A stretch of 64,000 bases of DNA, from the NCBI GenBank assembly GCA_022824025.1, contig JAJEBF010000052.1, positions 1-64,000 of the forward strand, written 5' to 3'. The notes below the pieces were generated by a model that did no database searches, was not told the origin of the DNA, and saw only the letters and a list, made by a program, of their open reading frames with translations. This stretch comes from Caldilineaceae bacterium. Lineage in GTDB: Bacteria > Chloroflexota > Anaerolineae > Caldilineales > Caldilineaceae. A program made the translations under genes and the position numbers. Within the stretch, counting starts at the first letter, position 1; each line of letters starts with the position of its first letter. Shown piece by piece: positions 62,007 to 64,000 of this stretch.

Positions 62007-62050
62007 AGTGAGGTGTGAGAGACTTTCGTGAAGTTCTCTCACCCCTCACT
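62007..62050. terminator. Bidirectional hairpin between rpoD and the MazG-like gene
   Basis: AGTGAGGTGTGAGAG and CTCTCACCCCTCACT pair almost perfectly around a loop that itself contains ACTTTCGTGAAGT. It lies between convergent genes. No long T-run follows, so efficiency is unsure. Confidence 0.6.
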
Positions 62051-62074
62051 CCCAGTGTTTCTCACTTCTCGAAA

Positions 62075-62413
62075 TCAGCGCACGTCCCCCTCCCCGCCGA
62101 TAACGCCCCGCTCCAACCGGTCGAACAGCTTCGTAATATTCTGCTCCGCCACCTCCTCCAACGACAGGTCCAACTCCGTGCAGATCTGCGTCAAATACCA
62201 GAGCACATCACCCAATTCGTCTTTCAACGCCGCCCTGTCGTCCCCCGAGATGACACCCTCTTTGTCACGAAAAATCTTCTTGATCTTGCCCGCCACCTCT
62301 CCCGCCTCATTCACAAGCCCCAGCGTCGGATACACGATCGCGTGATCGGTGCGCACCAGGCTCCATGTCTTGCGCGATTCCGTCTGATACCGCCTGAAAT
62401 CCATCGTCCCCAT
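62075..62413 (-). CDS. MazG-like nucleotide pyrophosphohydrolase
   Basis: This short MazG-type protein (about 112 residues from ATG 62413, or 131 from 62470) begins MGTMDFRRYQTESRKTW. It has the metal-binding motif LGLVNEAGEVAGKIKKIFRD and the second acidic helix ALKDELGDVLWYLTQICTEL, the EExxE and ExxD pattern of all-alpha NTP pyrophosphatases. These enzymes hydrolyse non-canonical or excess nucleoside triphosphates. It ends convergently with rpoD. Confidence 0.88.
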   Translation of the reverse strand: MGTMDFRRYQTESRKTWSLVRTDHAIVYPTLGLVNEAGEVAGKIKKIFRDKEGVISGDDRAALKDELGDVLWYLTQICTELDLSLEEVAEQNITKLFDRLERGVIGGEGDVR

Positions 62414-62494
62414 ACCCCTTTTCACTGATTTGCCTAGCGACTCCTCTGCCCGCCACTGTCCGTCAGCCACCGGTGTTCACATAAAAACTAAACC

Positions 62495-62522
62495 AAAAAA
62501 GGCCCGACCATGCAGTCGGGCC
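62495..62522 (-). terminator. Intrinsic terminator of gyrB
   Basis: On the minus strand GGCCCGAC, loop TGCATG and GTCGGGCC form a perfect 8-bp stem followed by TTTTTT, 30 bases after the gyrB stop. Confidence 0.9.
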
Positions 62523-62551
62523 CTCTCTCTTCTTCTACAACCTCGCCGCAA

Positions 62552-64000
62552 CTATACGTCCAGATTACGCACCTCGTGGGCGTGCGTCTGGATGAACCGG
62601 CGGCGGGGCGGCACACTGCTGCCCATCAGCATGTCAAAGGTGCGGTTCGCCTCCGCCGCATCCTCCACATTCACCTGCAGCAGCGTCCGAAACTCCGGGT
62701 TCATCGTCGTGTCCCACAACTGCTCCGGGTTCATCTCCCCCAACCCCTTATACCGCTGCTCCAGCTTGATGTTCTCCGTGCCCATCTCCTGCCGGATCTG
62801 CGATAGAGCATTGTCGTTGTACACATACTGCTCCGACCGCTTTGCCTTGCCGTTCTGGCGTTCGGTGATCTGCACCTTGTACAGAGGCGGCTGCGCAATG
62901 TACAGATGGCCGTTCTCCACCAGCGGCCCCATATACCGGAAAAACAACGTCAGCAGCAGCGTGCGGATGTGTGCGCCGTCCACGTCCGCATCCGTCATCA
63001 CGATGATCCGGTTGTAACGCAGGTTGTCGACGGCAAAATCATCGCCCACGCCGGTCCCCATCGCGGTGATCAGCGACTGGATCTCCTTGTTTCCCAAAAT
63101 CTTGTCCAGACTAGTGCGTTCCACATTCAGGATCTTGCCCCGCAACGGCAATACCGCCTGAAATCGCCGATCACGGCCCTGTTTGGCGCTGCCGCCAGCG
63201 CTGTCACCCTCAACAATGTACAGTTCGCTCTCGTTCGGATCGCGGCTGGAGCAGTCCGCCAGCTTGCCGGGCAGGGTCATGCTCTCCAGCGCGCTCTTGC
63301 GGATCACAAGATCCCGGGCCTTGCGGGCCGCCTCGCGAGCCCGGAAGGCCACCTGACACTTGTCGGTGATCCGCCTGGCGTCGCGCGGGTTCTCCTCCAT
63401 CCAGCTGTTGATGCCCTCGGCCACGGCCGTCTCAACGTGATAACGCACCTCGTTGTTGAGCAGCTTCAGCTTGTTCTGCCCCTCAAACTGCGGCTCCACA
63501 GCTTTGACACTGATGATGGCGGTCATCCCCTGGCGCGTATCATCCCCGCTGAAGTTGGGATCATTGTCCTTCAGAATCCCCTGTTTGCGCGCATAGTCGT
63601 TGATCTGCCGCGTGAGCGCCGCGCGCAGGCCGGTCAGATGGGTGCCCCCGTCGGGCGTGTTGATCGTGTTGGCAAAGGCGAAGATCGACTCATTGTAGCC
63701 GTCCGTGTACTGGATGGCCGCCTCCACGTGGGTTGACTCGACCTGCAGGTCAACGTAGATCGGCTCGTGCAGAACGGTGCGGTTCTTGTTGAGATAGCGC
63801 ACGAAAGTCTGCACGCCGCCTTCGAAATAGAAGCTGATTTCGCGCGGCTCCTCCCCGCGGTCATCGACAAAATGAAGATCAATCCCGCGCGTCAGGAACG
63901 CCATCTCCCGAAATCGGGTTACCAGCGTCTGCCAGTCATATTCGAGAACGTCAAAAATCGTATCGTCACGCAGAAAACGCTGGATGGTGCCCGTCTCGTC
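62552..64000 (-). CDS. gyrB: DNA gyrase subunit B, 3' part (5' end outside the window)
   Basis: The open frame enters from the window edge at 64000 (in-frame sequence DETGTIQRFLRDDTIFDVLE) and continues to the stop at 62552; an internal ATG at 63904 is not the real start. Visible are the transducer domain (DEALREGMTAI-like segment QGMTAIISVKAVEPQFEGQN), the TOPRIM motifs ELYIVEGDSAGGSAKQGRDR and MTDADVDGAHIRTLLLTLFF, and the C terminus RYKGLGEMNPEQLWDTTMNP ending HAHEVRNLDV. With GyrA it introduces negative supercoils using ATP. Only the ATPase N-terminal domain is missing. Confidence 0.95.
   Translation of the reverse strand, partial: DETGTIQRFLRDDTIFDVLEYDWQTLVTRFREMAFLTRGIDLHFVDDRGEEPREISFYFEGGVQTFVRYLNKNRTVLHEPIYVDLQVESTHVEAAIQYTDGYNESIFAFANTINTPDGGTHLTGLRAALTRQINDYARKQGILKDNDPNFSGDDTRQGMTAIISVKAVEPQFEGQNKLKLLNNEVRYHVETAVAEGINSWMEENPRDARRITDKCQVAFRAREAARKARDLVIRKSALESMTLPGKLADCSSRDPNESELYIVEGDSAGGSAKQGRDRRFQAVLPLRGKILNVERTSLDKILGNKEIQSLITAMGTGVGDDFAVDNLRYNRIIVMTDADVDGAHIRTLLLTLFFRYMGPLVENGHLYIAQPPLYKVQITERQNGKAKRSEQYVYNDNALSQIRQEMGTENIKLEQRYKGLGEMNPEQLWDTTMNPEFRTLLQVNVEDAAEANRTFDMLMGSSVPPRRRFIQTHAHEVRNLDV

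Overview
The window is a GC-rich bacterial chromosome segment, most likely from an uncultured member of the Chloroflexota (Anaerolineae/Caldilinea-like). That placement is inferred from gene content: a mannose-1-phosphate guanylyltransferase/phosphomannomutase fusion, a DUF3090/SCO1664/histidine-phosphatase trio, a sigma-70 factor fused to a bifunctional-nuclease domain, and many Gfo/Idh/MocA, Ldh-family and phytanoyl-CoA-dioxygenase genes. No rRNA, tRNA or CRISPR array was recognised.

Layout. (1) 1-14.9 kb is a defence island. It starts with the end of an ISAs1-type insertion sequence. A type I restriction-modification system follows on the minus strand (hsdM, hsdS, hsdR), with an AbiEi/AbiEii toxin-antitoxin pair between hsdM and hsdS that has its own strong promoter and inverted repeat. 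Next come a scrambled zone (two DNA-methylase tail relics, a broken FRG-domain gene cut by an IS3-type end, a three-part chimeric ORF ending in a VapB-like tail, and vapC), an intact FRG gene coupled to an unrecognised 986-residue protein, and an orphan ribbon-helix-helix antitoxin. (2) 15-25 kb is core and cell-envelope: phosphatase, DUF3090, SCO1664, the nucleotidyltransferase fusion, a SpoIID-like protein, tsaE and two CBS proteins. (3) 25-31.4 kb holds a molybdenum hydroxylase with a fused YqeC-MocA maturation protein, which points to selenium use. (4) 31.7-41.4 kb is a peptide/nickel-type ABC importer operon with three catabolic genes placed inside it. (5) 41.5-48 kb holds small-molecule oxidoreductases, a VOC protein, a PhyH-family oxygenase, a Cache lipoprotein and a broken sugar isomerase. 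(6) 48.7-51.8 kb has a PA14 lipoprotein and the sigma/nuclease fusion. (7) 51.8-58.4 kb is an arginine operon on the minus strand (argC, an RNA methyltransferase, argB, argD, an argA-like acetyltransferase, carA). Its leader contains a perfect-spacing promoter, a 17-codon ORF with an Arg-Arg-Arg-Ala-Arg run and a terminator hairpin, which together look like a ribosome-mediated attenuator. (8) 58.5-64 kb has an OsmC-family gene with an in-frame TGA exactly at its catalytic cysteine, a parS-like site, a methyltransferase, the major sigma factor, a MazG-like protein and the 3' part of gyrB.

The strongest leads are the probable selenoprotein OsmC with a hairpin of bacterial SECIS form just after the TGA, the arginine leader-peptide attenuator, the FRG plus 986-residue two-gene unit with a decayed second copy, and the AbiE pair embedded in the type I restriction locus. 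The selenium reading is supported by the YqeC-MocA fusion, because both selenocysteine and the selenium-dependent hydroxylase cofactor need activated selenium. All calls come from reading the sequence; no database search or folding program was run.
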